Assembly (NCBI RefSeq): GCF_027257955.1
Contig: NZ_JANZNQ010000007.1
Coordinates: forward strand, 1 to 64,000
Direction of reading: 5' to 3'
Length of the DNA stretch: 64,000 nucleotides
Source of the DNA: Zhongshania aquatica
GTDB taxonomy: Bacteria > Pseudomonadota > Gammaproteobacteria > Pseudomonadales > Spongiibacteraceae
Shown one piece after another: positions 18,934-28,867 of this stretch. The position numbers and the translations under genes are program-made. The notes below the pieces were generated by a model. It worked only from the letters and a program-made list of their open reading frames with translations. It was not told where the DNA came from and searched no databases. The number at the start of each line of letters is the position of its first letter. Within the stretch, counting starts at the first letter, position 1.

Positions 18934-20235
18934 GTGGATTTCCTTTTGCAACCCGGTGGCCAAATGCGCGGTACTGCCCGTGTCCCAGGTGATAAGTCTA
19001 TTTCCCATCGCTCTATTATGTTGGGCGCCATCGCAGACGGTGTTACCACCGTAGACGGGTTTCTAGAGGGCGAAGATGCGCTTTCTACTCTCAATGCATT
19101 TCGCGCGATGGGGGTAGAAATTGAAGGGCCAGAAAATGGTCGCGTGGTGATTCATGGTGTTGGGCGAGACGGTCTAAAAGCACCCGTTGGTGATGTGTAT
19201 GTGGGCAACTCAGGTACCTCTATGCGCTTGCTTGCAGGTTTATTAGCAGGGCAAAAATTCGATGTCACGATGACCGGCGATGTGTCGCTGAGTAAGCGCC
19301 CAATGGAGCGTGTTGCTGCGCCATTAAGGCTAATGGGAGCGGTAGTAGAAACAGCAGAGGGTGGCCGCCCACCGCTAACATTACGCGGTGGACAATCACT
19401 GAAGGCTATCGATTACGTATTACCAATGGCGAGTGCGCAGGTGAAGTCTTGTGTGTTGTTGGCGGGCTTATATGCGGAAGGTGACACGCGTACCACTGAG
19501 CCTGCACCGACCCGAGATCACAGCGAGCGCATGTTGCGCGGTTTTGGTTATGCGGTAGATGTAGATGGGCCGGTAGCCAAGCTGACTGGCGGTGGTCGTC
19601 TAAGCGCAGTACATATAGATGTGCCGGCTGATATTTCTTCGGCGGCCTTTTTTATGGTCGCGGCGAGTATTACGCCAAATGCAGATTTAACTCTGGAACA
19701 CGTTGGCATTAATCCAACGCGCATCGGGGTAATTAATATTCTTCGCGCCATGGGTGGCGATATTACAGTATTTAATGAGCGTGAAATCGGCGGCGAACCG
19801 GTTGCCGATATTCGTATACGTTATGCTCAGCTCAAAGGTATCAATATTCCTGAGGACCAGGTGCCGTTGGCGATTGACGAATTTCCTGTGTTATTTGTGG
19901 CTGCAGCCTGTGCCGAAGGGCAAACAGTATTAACGGGTGCCGAGGAGTTGCGCGTTAAGGAAAGTGACCGTATTCAGGTCATGGCTGATGGCCTGCAGGC
20001 AATGGGTATTAGCGCTGTACCGACTGAGGATGGCATTGTCATTCAGGGGGGGCAAATTACCGGCGCAACGGTTGAAAGCCATCATGATCACCGCATAGCC
20101 ATGTCCTTTGCGGTCGCTTCGTTGCGTGCGAGCAAGCCAATCACGGTGACGGGCTGCGATAATGTGGCGACGTCATTCCCTAATTTTGTCAGTTTGGCCG
20201 CCGGACTTGGAATGAATATAGAGGTGCAGGTTTGA
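18934..20235 (+). CDS. aroA: 3-phosphoshikimate 1-carboxyvinyltransferase (EPSP synthase), CP4-like class
   Basis: The 433-residue protein makes EPSP from shikimate-3-phosphate and phosphoenolpyruvate. [56 protein letters not shown] and [11 protein letters not shown] are all present. The [14 protein letters not shown] and TRDHSE versions are those of the class that includes Agrobacterium CP4, rather than the Escherichia type. In CP4 the residue after GNA is Ala (A100), linked to glyphosate tolerance; the matching position here is Gly (GNSGTS). The start is GTG. It overlaps cmk by four bases if cmk uses TTG. Confidence 0.96.
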   Translation: MDFLLQPGGQMRGTARVPGDKSISHRSIMLGAIADGVTTVDGFLEGEDALSTLNAFRAMGVEIEGPENGRVVIHGVGRDGLKAPVGDVYVGNSGTSMRLLAGLLAGQKFDVTMTGDVSLSKRPMERVAAPLRLMGAVVETAEGGRPPLTLRGGQSLKAIDYVLPMASAQVKSCVLLAGLYAEGDTRTTEPAPTRDHSERMLRGFGYAVDVDGPVAKLTGGGRLSAVHIDVPADISSAAFFMVAASITPNADLTLEHVGINPTRIGVINILRAMGGDITVFNEREIGGEPVADIRIRYAQLKGINIPEDQVPLAIDEFPVLFVAAACAEGQTVLTGAEELRVKESDRIQVMADGLQAMGISAVPTEDGIVIQGGQITGATVESHHDHRIAMSFAVASLRASKPITVTGCDNVATSFPNFVSLAAGLGMNIEVQV

Positions 20236-20936
20236 GTAATTTTGATTCCATGTTAGCCGCGCCGGTGATCGCCATAGATGGCCCAAGTGGTTCAGGTAAG
20301 GGTACCTTGTGCCAAAAGCTAGCAAGGCATTTGGGTTGGCATTTGTTGGATAGTGGCGCGCTTTATCGTTTAGTTGGCATGGCTGCGGATAAACATGGCT
20401 GCGCCTTTGATGACGAGGCTGCCATTGCCAAGTTGGCGGCAAATCTTGATGTTGAATTTATTGCGGGAGAGCCAGGAGAGCCGACACTTGTGTTTCTCGA
20501 AGGTGAAGACGTTAGCGGAGATTTACGTACAGAAACGACGGGTATGTTAGCGTCTAAAGTTGCTGTTCTTCCTGCTGTACGAAGAGCGTTATTAGGTCGC
20601 CAGCGAGATTTTGCTAAAGCGCCGGGTTTGGTCGCTGACGGTCGCGACATGGGCACGGTGGTGTTCACTACTGCGCCGGTCAAGATATTCTTAACCGCAA
20701 GTGCCGAGGAGCGTGCCGAACGACGCTACAATCAGTTGAAATCAAGCGGTGATGATGTTAACCTCGCGACCCTTTTAGGGGAGATACGCGCCCGCGATAA
20801 ACGTGATTCCGAGCGTGAATTAGCCCCCTTAAAGCCCGCAGACGACGCTGTGCACATTGATAGCAGTGGTTTGGGCATAGAAGAAGTGTTTAACCGAGTG
20901 CTGGCGGAAGTCAACGCTCGTCTTGTTAGTTTGTAA
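20232..20936 (+). CDS. cmk: Cytidylate kinase
   Basis: This 234-residue kinase phosphorylates CMP and dCMP. It has the P-loop [11 protein letters not shown], the DSGALYRL substrate segment and GRDMGTVVF, typical of Cmk, with the lid arginines in [12 protein letters not shown]. The start is either TTG at 20232, overlapping the aroA stop and with GAGG seven bases upstream, or ATG at 20250; the first gives a normal-length N-terminus. The aroA-cmk-rpsA order is widespread in Proteobacteria. Confidence 0.95.
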   Translation: MSNFDSMLAAPVIAIDGPSGSGKGTLCQKLARHLGWHLLDSGALYRLVGMAADKHGCAFDDEAAIAKLAANLDVEFIAGEPGEPTLVFLEGEDVSGDLRTETTGMLASKVAVLPAVRRALLGRQRDFAKAPGLVADGRDMGTVVFTTAPVKIFLTASAEERAERRYNQLKSSGDDVNLATLLGEIRARDKRDSERELAPLKPADDAVHIDSSGLGIEEVFNRVLAEVNARLVSL

Positions 20937-21073
20937 AAAGACTAACTAAAAACCGTCGCATGCAGCGCAAACACCAGCTGGCGTTGTATTGAGGCAATAT
21001 GAATTGACCCGTGTAAGCTGGATACGCGGCGATACGGTGGCGTTGCCACTACTTAATACTCAGGTAATGACTA

Positions 21074-22753
21074 ATGAGCGAGAGCTTTGCTGATCTATTT
21101 GAAGAAAGTTTAAAAACCATTGATATGAAACCCGGTTCGATCGTAACCGGCGTTGTAATTGATTTTGATAGTGATTGGGTTACTGTTCACGCAGGCCTGA
21201 AATCTGAAGGTGTTATTCCCCGCGAGCAGTTCTTAAGCGACAGCGGTGAATTCACTCTGTCTATCGGTGACGAAGTGCAAGTTGCTTTGGAGTCGGTAGA
21301 AGACGGTTTCGGTGAAACTAAATTATCACGTGAAAAAGCCAAGCGCGCTGAAGCGTGGACTACTCTTGAAGCAGCGTTTGAGGCTGAAGAGTCTGTTATT
21401 GGTATTATCAATGGCAAGGTCAAAGGTGGTTTTACTGTCGATATCAACAGCATCCGTGCCTTCCTGCCCGGTTCTTTGGTAGATGTTCGTCCAGTTCGCG
21501 ACACTGCGCACTTGGAAGGCAAAGAGCTTGAATTCAAAGTCATTAAGCTGGACCAAAAGCGCAACAACGTCGTTGTTTCGCGTCGTGCTGTTCTTGAGAG
21601 CGTAAACAGCGAAGAGCGCGAAGCGCTGCTGGAATCTCTGCAAGAAGGTATGGTTGTTAAAGGTATTGTTAAGAACTTGACCGACTACGGTGCTTTCGTA
21701 GATTTGGGTGGTATTGACGGTCTGTTGCACATCACTGACATGGCTTGGAAGCGTATTAAGCACCCAAGCGAAATCGTTGAAGTGGGTCATGAAATTGACG
21801 TTCGTATTCTTAAGTTCGACCGTGAGCGCAACCGCGTATCACTGGGTCTTAAACAGCTTGGCGAAGATCCATGGGTTGCTATCAAAGCGCGTTACCCTGA
21901 GAACTCTCGCGTTAAAGCTAAGGTCACTAACCTGACTGATTACGGCTGTTTCGCAGAGATCGAAGAGGGCGTTGAAGGTCTGGTTCACGTTTCTGAAATG
22001 GATTGGACTAACAAAAACATCCACCCATCTAAAGTCGTTCAAGTTGGCGATGAAGTGGAAGTGATGATTTTGGACATCGACGAAGAGCGTCGTCGTATTT
22101 CTCTGGGTATCAAACAGTGTCAACAAAACCCATGGGATGCATTTGGTGGCCAGTTCACTAAGGGCGACAAGATCAAGGGCGCTATCAAGTCAATCACTGA
22201 CTTCGGTATCTTCATTGGTCTAGACGGCAACATCGACGGTCTGGTTCACTTGTCAGACATTTCTTGGAATGAAACTGGCGAAGAAGCCGTACGTAAATTC
22301 AAGAAAGGCGATGAGATCGAGACTGTGATTCTGTCTATCGATCCTGAGCGTGAGCGCATTTCTTTGGGCATCAAACAGCTTGAAGATGATCCGTTCTCTA
22401 ACTACGTTGCTGAAAACGACAAGGGCGCCATTGTTAATGGTGTTGTTAAAGAAGTCGATGCGAAAGCCGCTATTGTTGTACTGAGCGAAGAAGTTGAAGG
22501 CGTGTTGAAAGCGTCTGAAATCAGCCGCGACAAAGTTGAAGATGCACGTAACGTGTTGAAAGTGGGCGATGCTGTTGAAGTTAAAATCATCAGTGTAGAC
22601 CGTAAGAATCGTGCAATGACCTTGTCTATTAAAGCCAAGGACGTTGACGACGAGAAAGAAGCAGTTAAGTCACTGCGTGAGAAAGAAGTCGAAACTGCTG
22701 CTCCGGCAACAATCGGCGACTTGATCAAGGCTCAGATGGAAAATAAAGACTAA
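21074..22753 (+). CDS. rpsA: 30S ribosomal protein S1
   Basis: The 559-residue protein contains six S1 RNA-binding repeats, the later four being most regular (for example [19 protein letters not shown] and [19 protein letters not shown]). S1 holds mRNA on the 30S subunit and unfolds structured leaders. Length matches the Escherichia protein (557). Codon use is markedly regular, as expected for a highly expressed gene. The 137-base gap after cmk should contain its own promoter and the structured leader used for S1 autocontrol, but I could not define either with confidence. Confidence 0.99.
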   Translation: MSESFADLFEESLKTIDMKPGSIVTGVVIDFDSDWVTVHAGLKSEGVIPREQFLSDSGEFTLSIGDEVQVALESVEDGFGETKLSREKAKRAEAWTTLEAAFEAEESVIGIINGKVKGGFTVDINSIRAFLPGSLVDVRPVRDTAHLEGKELEFKVIKLDQKRNNVVVSRRAVLESVNSEEREALLESLQEGMVVKGIVKNLTDYGAFVDLGGIDGLLHITDMAWKRIKHPSEIVEVGHEIDVRILKFDRERNRVSLGLKQLGEDPWVAIKARYPENSRVKAKVTNLTDYGCFAEIEEGVEGLVHVSEMDWTNKNIHPSKVVQVGDEVEVMILDIDEERRRISLGIKQCQQNPWDAFGGQFTKGDKIKGAIKSITDFGIFIGLDGNIDGLVHLSDISWNETGEEAVRKFKKGDEIETVILSIDPERERISLGIKQLEDDPFSNYVAENDKGAIVNGVVKEVDAKAAIVVLSEEVEGVLKASEISRDKVEDARNVLKVGDAVEVKIISVDRKNRAMTLSIKAKDVDDEKEAVKSLREKEVETAAPATIGDLIKAQMENKD

Positions 22754-22772
22754 GGTCTTTAATCTGAGTCTA

Positions 22773-22806
22773 GGTTACGGGCATTTACTTTGAGTAATTG
22801 CCCGTA
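22773..22806 (+). repeat. Long hairpin between rpsA and ihfB
   Basis: GTTACGGGCA pairs perfectly with TGCCCGTAAC, and the loop (TTTACT ... AGTAAT) can pair further. No T-run follows (next bases are TATCTGG), so it is not a classic terminator. It may protect the rpsA 3' end or weaken readthrough into ihfB. Confidence 0.6.
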
Positions 22807-22873
22807 ACTATCTGGCTTATATGCAAAAAAATGCTAAGCTAGGCTTGGGTGTTGGAAACAACGGGAACAAGCA

Positions 22874-23170
22874 ATGACTAAATCTGAATTAATAGAGTTG
22901 ATTACCGAGCGTCAGCCGCAGCTGTCTCATAAGGACGTTGAGCTGGCGGTTAAAACTATGATCGAACATATGTCGACGGTTTTAGCCACGGGTGATCGAA
23001 TTGAGATTCGAGGATTTGGTAGTTTTTCTCTGCATTATCGAGAACCTCGTATGGGGCGTAATCCCAAAACGGGCGATACTGTCGAGTTACCCGGCAAGTT
23101 TGTTCCCCATTTTAAGCCAGGCAAAGAATTACGCGAAAGAGTGAATTTGAGCCTGCAGTCAGGCACTTAG
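22874..23170 (+). CDS. ihfB: Integration host factor subunit beta
   Basis: The 98-residue HU/IHF protein has the family signature [26 protein letters not shown] around residues 41-66, with the DNA-intercalating proline in RNPKTG. It starts [10 protein letters not shown] like other IhfB proteins and lies downstream of rpsA as usual. With IhfA (39103-39405 in this window) it forms the DNA-bending IHF heterodimer used in recombination, replication and regulation, and in CRISPR spacer integration in some type I systems. AACGGGAACAAGCA precedes the ATG. Confidence 0.97.
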   Translation: MTKSELIELITERQPQLSHKDVELAVKTMIEHMSTVLATGDRIEIRGFGSFSLHYREPRMGRNPKTGDTVELPGKFVPHFKPGKELRERVNLSLQSGT

Positions 23171-23200
23171 CAACACTCACTGCTAGCGTTATGATTAAAG

Positions 23201-23235
23201 AAACGGTATGGTCTTTGACCATGCCGTTTTTTTTT
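23201..23235 (+). terminator. Terminator after ihfB
   Basis: ACGGTATGGTC pairs with GACCATGCCGT (one G-T) around a TTT loop and runs into ten T residues. It separates ihfB from lapA, so lapA needs readthrough or its own promoter. Confidence 0.9.
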
Positions 23236-23248
23236 TGGAAAAGGTTAG

Positions 23249-23542
23249 ATGCGTCTGATCCGTTCGATTTTAGTGTTCCTCTTGTTACTCCTCGTGCTAG
23301 CTGTGGGGCTTCTGTTTACTATTCAAAATGATGTATTGGTGCCCTTAAATGTGCTCGTTGCAGATTTACCGGCTCAGCGCTTGTCAACGTGGGTTATTTT
23401 GGCATTCTTCGTGGGCGGGTTAGCGGGTTTGGCTGCAAGCTCCATAGTGATAATACGTATACAGGCCTCGCGGCTTCGTTTGCGTCGCCTCCTAACGTCC
23501 CAGAAAACCAAGATTGCACGCAGCCAGACGACAAGTAGTTAA
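23249..23542 (+). CDS. lapA: Lipopolysaccharide assembly protein A (LapA, DUF1049)
   Basis: This 97-residue inner-membrane protein has two hydrophobic helices (about 5-25 and 46-68) and a basic C-terminal tail, the LapA/YciS architecture. FTIQNDVLVPLNVLV near residue 23 and the WVILAFFVGGLAGL second helix fit the family. LapA works with LapB in control of lipopolysaccharide synthesis. It starts just after the ihfB terminator with GGAAAAGG upstream of the ATG, and lapB begins seven bases after its stop. Confidence 0.88.
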   Translation: MRLIRSILVFLLLLLVLAVGLLFTIQNDVLVPLNVLVADLPAQRLSTWVILAFFVGGLAGLAASSIVIIRIQASRLRLRRLLTSQKTKIARSQTTSS

Positions 23543-23548
23543 TCTGGA

Positions 23549-24748
23549 ATGGGTGTTGAGCTAATACAATTTCTCTTGGTTCTCGCAGCGGTGGCCAGCG
23601 GTTGGTTGCTGGGTTATTTCTACCGCCCTAAAAAGCGAAGCCATAGCAGTGATGACAATGCTAGCTCTTACTATAAGGGGTTGAATTACCTCTTGGGCGA
23701 GCAGGCGGGCGCCGCGGTCATGACGGTGATCAATGAATTGCCGGTCAATATCGAAACTCTGCCGACACACCTAGCATTAGGTAATCTGATGCGCAGCAAG
23801 GGTGAAGTTGATGGCGCTATTCGCATTCATCAGAACTTATTATCGCGGCCGAGCTTGCCCAAAGAAAAGCTGTACCAAGTGAATCTCGAATTGGCGAGGG
23901 ATTATATTTCTGCAGGCCTATTTGATCGAGCCGAACGTTTACTTCGAGACGTGGTGGATGAATCCCCGCAGTACCGTAGTGATGCCTTGGAGCATTTACA
24001 GGGTATTTATCAAAGCGAAAAGGAGTGGGATCAGGCTATCGCGGTAGCGTTGTTACGCCTGCCTCAGAGACGGTGGTTAAAAAAGTCTGCAGCGCCAACT
24101 GCCGCTGAGCGCGCGGTAGAGTGTTCTTTGAGTCATTATCACTGCGAGAAAGCTCAACCGTTGCTGGCCGCTCACGATATTAAATCCGCGTCTAAAGAAT
24201 TGCAGATGGCACGCAGCTACGATAACGACAATGTACGCGCCTATTTACTTTTAGCTAAGGTTGCCATCACGCAGAAAAAACCACAGCAAGCTTTGGAATT
24301 ACTGCATTCGGTCATTGAGCGGCAACCAGCTTTCGCTAAAGAGGTTTTACCTTTATTTCGTGAGGCATTTGTCGATTTTGGAAATCGAGCTGGTTATCTT
24401 GATGCGCTTAAGCGGATTGCGGAAAAAGTCAGCAGTACTGCGTTTATTACTGAGTGTGCTTTGCAGCTGGCAGAGCAGGCGAGTTCGGAGTCCGCATTAA
24501 GTTATTTGTATGATGCGGCGAGGAAGCGCCCGACCATTGTTTTACTTTTGTCTGTTCTCGATCAGCAGGATTCCGACGTAGGACAAAGTGCCGTATTAGT
24601 AACGCAGTTACTAGATCAGCTAAAAGCTGAGCGGCCAATTTATCGGTGTCGGCACTGTGGTTTTTCTGGCCAAAAGCTGCACTGGTTATGTCCCAGTTGT
24701 GAGCAGTGGGGTACCATTGCGCCAATCCGAGGAATACAAGGTGATTGA
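23549..24748 (+). CDS. lapB: LapB (YciM), TPR protein that controls LpxC and lipopolysaccharide synthesis
   Basis: The 399-residue protein has an N-terminal membrane anchor (about 4-24), a run of TPR repeats, and a C-terminal rubredoxin-like metal site with two CxxC pairs (CRHCGFSG and CPSCEQWG). This is the LapB architecture. LapB brings the FtsH protease to LpxC and links lipopolysaccharide synthesis with transport. The lapA-lapB-pyrF order is conserved in gammaproteobacteria, and pyrF begins nine bases after its stop. Confidence 0.95.
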   Translation: MGVELIQFLLVLAAVASGWLLGYFYRPKKRSHSSDDNASSYYKGLNYLLGEQAGAAVMTVINELPVNIETLPTHLALGNLMRSKGEVDGAIRIHQNLLSRPSLPKEKLYQVNLELARDYISAGLFDRAERLLRDVVDESPQYRSDALEHLQGIYQSEKEWDQAIAVALLRLPQRRWLKKSAAPTAAERAVECSLSHYHCEKAQPLLAAHDIKSASKELQMARSYDNDNVRAYLLLAKVAITQKKPQQALELLHSVIERQPAFAKEVLPLFREAFVDFGNRAGYLDALKRIAEKVSSTAFITECALQLAEQASSESALSYLYDAARKRPTIVLLLSVLDQQDSDVGQSAVLVTQLLDQLKAERPIYRCRHCGFSGQKLHWLCPSCEQWGTIAPIRGIQGD

Positions 24749-24756
24749 ATTAAATT

Positions 24757-25458
24757 ATGACTGATAAATCTCCACTCATCGTCGCGTTAGATTTTGCCGT
24801 GCGCGCCGACCTTGACGCCTTAGTAGATAGGCTGGATCCATCCTTATGTCGTTTAAAAGTAGGTAAAGAATTATTTACTTTGTATGGCCCCGAAATAGTT
24901 AAGGATTTGCACGCTCGCGGTTTTGAGGTTTTTTTAGACTTGAAATTTCACGATATTCCGAATACCACGGCGGCGGCGGTAGCGGCGGCAGCGGAGCTGG
25001 GTGTGTGGATGGTGAATGTTCATGCGTCCGGCGGTATGAAGATGATGTCTGCTGCAAAAACTGCTTTGCAGCCCTATGGTAAAGACGCTCCGCTACTTAT
25101 TGCAGTAACGGTACTTACCTCAATGCAAAGTGAAGAGCTGGCGGCGATCGGTGTCCGTGATGATGCGCCGACACAGGTGAATCGTTTGGCATCGCTAGCA
25201 GTGGATTGTGGTTTAGATGGTGTGGTGTGTTCGGCTCAGGAGGCGCCGATGCTTCGTGGCCCTGTACCCGATAACTTTTTACTTGTGACGCCAGGTATTC
25301 GCCCAGAGGGCAGTGAGCAGGGCGATCAGCAAAGGATCGCAACGCCGAAAGAAGCGATGACCATGGGGAGTAACTATTTAGTGATCGGTCGGCCTATAAC
25401 TCGCAGTGCAGATCCTTTGGCGGCCCTGAAGAAAATTAACGCGTCACTAGGTTATTAA
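24757..25458 (+). CDS. pyrF: Orotidine 5'-phosphate decarboxylase
   Basis: This 233-residue TIM-barrel enzyme makes UMP. The catalytic lysine-aspartate cluster is in [12 protein letters not shown] near residue 62, and the C-terminal phosphate-binding VIGRPIT segment near 214 is intact. It is closely spaced after lapB, as in other gammaproteobacteria, and is probably on the same transcript. Confidence 0.97.
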   Translation: MTDKSPLIVALDFAVRADLDALVDRLDPSLCRLKVGKELFTLYGPEIVKDLHARGFEVFLDLKFHDIPNTTAAAVAAAAELGVWMVNVHASGGMKMMSAAKTALQPYGKDAPLLIAVTVLTSMQSEELAAIGVRDDAPTQVNRLASLAVDCGLDGVVCSAQEAPMLRGPVPDNFLLVTPGIRPEGSEQGDQQRIATPKEAMTMGSNYLVIGRPITRSADPLAALKKINASLGY

Positions 25459-25496
25459 GCAAATTTATAAAGACTTAGCAAAAAGGAATTAGTGGT

Positions 25497-26468
25497 ATGG
25501 CAGTTATTGATGTATTCAACGGTGACGCTGATGGACTATGTGCCCTCGTTCAGCTGCGTAATGCAACACCCAAAGACAGCTTGCTTGTGACGGGTGTAAA
25601 GCGCGATATTAATTTACTCGATAAAGTAACAGCGCAATCAGGGGATCAAGTGACGGTACTTGACGTGTCGCTGGATAAAAACCGCGATGGCCTGCGTGCA
25701 GCTTTAGACGCTGGTGCAGAAGTGGTTTATGTCGATCACCATTTTGCTGGTGATACTCCTGAACATGCTAATTTGACTGTAAACATAAACCCAGCCGCAG
25801 ATGTGTGTACCAGCTTATTGGTTAATGGCATGTTGAAAGGGCAGTTTGCGGAGTGGGCGGTAGTCGGTGCCTTTGGCGATAATCTGCGCAATAGCGCGAT
25901 GTCAGTCGCAAAAACCTTAGAATTAACTGAGGAAGAACTAACGCAGTTAGAAAGCTTGGGTATCTATCTCAATTACAATGGCTACGGTGCCAGCATTGAC
26001 GATCTGCATTTTGATCCCGCCGAGTTGTATCGCCGCATGGTGCCCTTTGCTAGCCCGCGGCAATTTATGAAGGACGCCGCCGATACGTTTTCACAATTGG
26101 AAGAAGGCTATACCAACGATATGCGTGCGGCGAGCCAATTACCTGCGGTACATGCTGACGAGGTAAGTGCCGTGTTTATATTGCCGGATGAGCGCTGGGC
26201 AAGACGTGTTAGCGGCGTTTATAGCAACGATTTAGCCAATGATTTTCCGGATCGTGCGCACGCTGTATTAACTGAAAAAAATAACGGTAACTATCTAGTA
26301 AGTATTCGCGCGCCGCTTAATAATAAGCGTGGCGCAGATGAATTTTGCCGGCAATTTCCTACAGGTGGTGGTCGAGCCGCCGCTGCTGGCATAAATGATT
26401 TACCGGTAACAAGTCTTAATAGCTTTGTTGAAAAATTCCAAGAGTTCTATCGGAGCTTGTCGAACTAA
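25497..26468 (+). CDS. DHH-family phosphoesterase
   Basis: This 323-residue protein carries the DHH motifs: NGDADG at residues 8-13, an Asp in VTVLDVSLD, the signature DHH at residues 80-82, and a C-terminal DHHA1-type GGGRAAAAG near 290. These residues bind two Mn ions in enzymes such as RecJ, NrnA and pyrophosphatases. The exact substrate (nanoRNA, cyclic dinucleotide or other) is not clear, and the motif order differs slightly from NrnA. AAAGGAATTAGTGGT precedes the ATG. The next gene starts one base after its stop, so the two are co-translated. Confidence 0.82.
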   Translation: MAVIDVFNGDADGLCALVQLRNATPKDSLLVTGVKRDINLLDKVTAQSGDQVTVLDVSLDKNRDGLRAALDAGAEVVYVDHHFAGDTPEHANLTVNINPAADVCTSLLVNGMLKGQFAEWAVVGAFGDNLRNSAMSVAKTLELTEEELTQLESLGIYLNYNGYGASIDDLHFDPAELYRRMVPFASPRQFMKDAADTFSQLEEGYTNDMRAASQLPAVHADEVSAVFILPDERWARRVSGVYSNDLANDFPDRAHAVLTEKNNGNYLVSIRAPLNNKRGADEFCRQFPTGGGRAAAAGINDLPVTSLNSFVEKFQEFYRSLSN

Positions 26469-26469
26469 T

Positions 26470-28242
26470 ATGTTCACCCTTGATGCATGGATTGCCCTGA
26501 GTGTTATTGCAGGTTGTTTACTAGCGTTGATTTTTACCCGGCGGCCACCCGATATTATTTTGTGCGGTGGTGTTGTGATTTTACTCTTACTTGGTGTTCT
26601 CTCGCCTAAAGAAGCGTTGGCGGGTATGGCTAATGAGGGTATGGTCACTGTCGGTATATTATTTATTGTAGCGCAGGCGCTGTCTGAAACCGGTGCAGTG
26701 AGTTGGATTTCTCTGAATGTATTGGGCCGTCCAAAGTCCGTGCGCATGGCTCAGTTTCGGCTAATGGCGCCGGTCGCAGCATTCAGCTCGATATTAAATA
26801 ACACGCCCGTGGTGGCAATGATGATTCCCGCAGTGCGAGATTGGGCCAAGCGCAATAATTTGCCGGTATCGCAGTTGATGATTCCCCTGAGCTATGCGGC
26901 CATTGTTGGTGGTACATGCACCTTGGTGGGAACCAGTACCAACCTGGTTGTTAACGGCATGATGTTGGATAGCTTGCCCGAGCAAACGTTGGGCATGTTT
27001 GACTTAGCGTGGGTTGGTTTACCCAGCGCGATTTTGGTTGTCGCGTTTACCATCGTAATGAGCCGCTATTTGTTGCCGGCGAGCAACGGTAAGACAGAGC
27101 GGTTTGGTGATACCCGTCAGTATATTATCGAAATGTTGGTTGAGCCCGGCAGTCCAATGATTGGGCAATCTATTGAACAGGCTGGCTTGCGGCAGTTACC
27201 GGCGATGTTCTTAATTGAGATTGTCCGCGACGAACGATTGATGACGGTAGTTTCACCCAAAGAAATTCTTATGGGTGGCGATCGGTTGATCTTTGCTGGA
27301 GATGTGCGCTCGGTTGTCGACTTGAAAAATTTTCATGGTCTAAGATTGGCTGAGGATCAGGCCTTCAAACTTGGCGATAATAATTTATCTCGCTGCTTAG
27401 TCGAAGTGGTGATATCACCCAACTTCCCTCATTTAAGTCGACCGGTGCGCGAAATGCGTTTTCGCAATAATTACGGTGCGGCGATTATCGCTATCTCTCG
27501 TAATGGCGAGCACCTCAAGGGACGAATTGGTGATCTTGAGTTAGAGCCAGGTGATACCTTGTTGCTTGAGGCCTATGAGGACTTTGTTCCCAATCAGCGT
27601 TACTCGCGTGATTTCTTGCTGGTCAGTGCTATCGAAAATTCACGCCCTGTGCGTCACGAGCATCGTGGCCGTGCTGGCATCATCATGGTTGCAATGGTGT
27701 TGGTGGTGGCAGTAGGTTGGCTATCAATGTTAAAGGCGGCTTTCTTGGCTGCGGGTCTAATGGTAGTGACAAGGTGTATTCGTGCTGCGGATGCAAGGCG
27801 TAGCGTTGATTGGCAGATCTTGTTGGTTATTGCCGCGTCTATCGCCCTGGGTGGATCATTGGAGTCCACGGGGGCGGCTTCGGTTATTGCTGGTAGTATC
27901 GTCGGCGCGGCTGCCGGGTCCCCTATGGCGACATTGGCTGCAATTTTCGTGGTTACGACCTTATTTTCCGCTGTTATATCGAATTTGGCGGCTGCGGTAA
28001 TCGTATTTCCCATCGCACTGGCTGCAAGTCAGCAGCTTGATGTGAGCATGCTGCCCTTTGCTGTGACCTTGATGATGGCAGCGTCAGCGAGTTTTGCGAC
28101 GCCAATTGGCTATCAAACCAATCTGATGGTTTATGGGCCGGGGGATTATCGGTTTAGTGATTTTTTCAAAATTGGTATACCGCTAACGGTAATAGTGGGT
28201 GTTGCTACCGTGCTAATAGCCCCACTTATTTGGCCGTTTTAG
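26470..28242 (+). CDS. SLC13/DASS-type transporter with central RCK/TrkA-C domains
   Basis: The 590-residue membrane protein has about ten helices split by a soluble central region with two TrkA-C (RCK-C) domains (near 215-295 and 310-395). LNNTPVVAMMIP and GTCTLVGTSTNLVVNG are the paired SNT-like sodium/anion motifs of the divalent anion:sodium symporter family. Related SLC13 proteins with RCK domains move sulfate or other small anions; the substrate is inferred only at this level. A frame extends upstream to 26425 (TTG), but ATG at 26470, one base after the preceding stop, is the natural start. It is convergent with the small secreted-protein gene, only one base apart. Confidence 0.85.
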   Translation: MFTLDAWIALSVIAGCLLALIFTRRPPDIILCGGVVILLLLGVLSPKEALAGMANEGMVTVGILFIVAQALSETGAVSWISLNVLGRPKSVRMAQFRLMAPVAAFSSILNNTPVVAMMIPAVRDWAKRNNLPVSQLMIPLSYAAIVGGTCTLVGTSTNLVVNGMMLDSLPEQTLGMFDLAWVGLPSAILVVAFTIVMSRYLLPASNGKTERFGDTRQYIIEMLVEPGSPMIGQSIEQAGLRQLPAMFLIEIVRDERLMTVVSPKEILMGGDRLIFAGDVRSVVDLKNFHGLRLAEDQAFKLGDNNLSRCLVEVVISPNFPHLSRPVREMRFRNNYGAAIIAISRNGEHLKGRIGDLELEPGDTLLLEAYEDFVPNQRYSRDFLLVSAIENSRPVRHEHRGRAGIIMVAMVLVVAVGWLSMLKAAFLAAGLMVVTRCIRAADARRSVDWQILLVIAASIALGGSLESTGAASVIAGSIVGAAAGSPMATLAAIFVVTTLFSAVISNLAAAVIVFPIALAASQQLDVSMLPFAVTLMMAASASFATPIGYQTNLMVYGPGDYRFSDFFKIGIPLTVIVGVATVLIAPLIWPF

Positions 28243-28243
28243 T

Positions 28244-28588
28244 TTATTCACACTGAACCTCTGCAAGCTGCGACCAGGTGTTGTGGCTTCGCAGTTCACT
28301 TTGATCAAAAATAATAATATTCACTTTTTGCGTCGAGAAACCATTGGCATTTAGAAAGCCACACACTTGTTTTGCATATTTCTTTTCGTTTATTGCGCCT
28401 TTTTCAACAGCGATTAATAAGGCGTTGTGACGAACCCAAATGGCATCACTGCCAGGGAACCCCGCGGAGCCTTCCAGTGCGCGCTCAATCTTTCTATGTG
28501 CAGCGCTGAAGTCTTGGGTTTGGGCGTGGATTGCTCCACAAAAGAAAAGTGTTAGTGAAATTGCAATGCCAGTGATTCTAACGCTCAT
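28244..28588 (-). CDS. Small secreted protein of unknown function
   Basis: This 114-residue protein begins with a signal peptide (helix ITGIAISLTLFFCGAIHAQ, likely cut after HAQ). The mature part of about 92 residues has two cysteines (one in KQVCGFLN, one in EVQCE near the end) that could form a disulfide. I do not recognise a family. It may be periplasmic or exported. It faces the SLC13 transporter gene tail to tail, which gives no clear functional hint. Confidence 0.65.
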   Translation of the reverse strand: MSVRITGIAISLTLFFCGAIHAQTQDFSAAHRKIERALEGSAGFPGSDAIWVRHNALLIAVEKGAINEKKYAKQVCGFLNANGFSTQKVNIIIFDQSELRSHNTWSQLAEVQCE

Positions 28589-28696
28589 ATTTTATATCCG
28601 TTTTGCGGTCGGCAATGGTGCGCACCGTGATGTGTATGCGGAGTAGGGGTAGTATAGCGTGAGTTTCTGAATTTAAAGCGGCAATTTGTTGATGCG

Positions 28697-28732
28697 AAAA
28701 AAAAGGGCTTATGTTTGCACATAAACCCTTTT
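28697..28732 (-). terminator. Terminator of the tRNA-Asn gene
   Basis: Read on the minus strand, AAAAGGGTTTATG pairs with CATAAGCCCTTTT (one mismatch) and is followed by a T-run, just beyond the tRNA 3' end. Confidence 0.8.
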
Positions 28733-28737
28733 AGATA

Positions 28738-28813
28738 TGGCTCCACCTGCTGGGCTCGAACCAGCGACCCAATGATTAACAGTCATTTGCTCTACCAACT
28801 GAGCTAAGGCGGA
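28738..28813 (-). tRNA. tRNA-Asn (anticodon GTT)
   Basis: The 76-nt minus-strand gene starts TCCGCCTTAGCTCAGTTGG, has the anticodon loop CTGTTAA (GTT), a GGTTCGAGCC T-arm and an encoded CCA end. Acceptor, D, anticodon and T stems pair. A strong promoter and a terminator flank it. Confidence 0.96.
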
Positions 28814-28838
28814 ACAGCTTTAACAGCTGAGGACGCGC

Positions 28839-28867
28839 ATATTAAGGATGTTTTTTCGGGGCGTCAA
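28839..28867 (-). promoter_or_regulatory. Promoter of the tRNA-Asn gene
   Basis: On the minus strand TTGACG (28862-28867) and TAATAT (28839-28844) are 17 bases apart, followed by a GCGCG discriminator typical of stringently controlled stable-RNA promoters. Confidence 0.75.
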
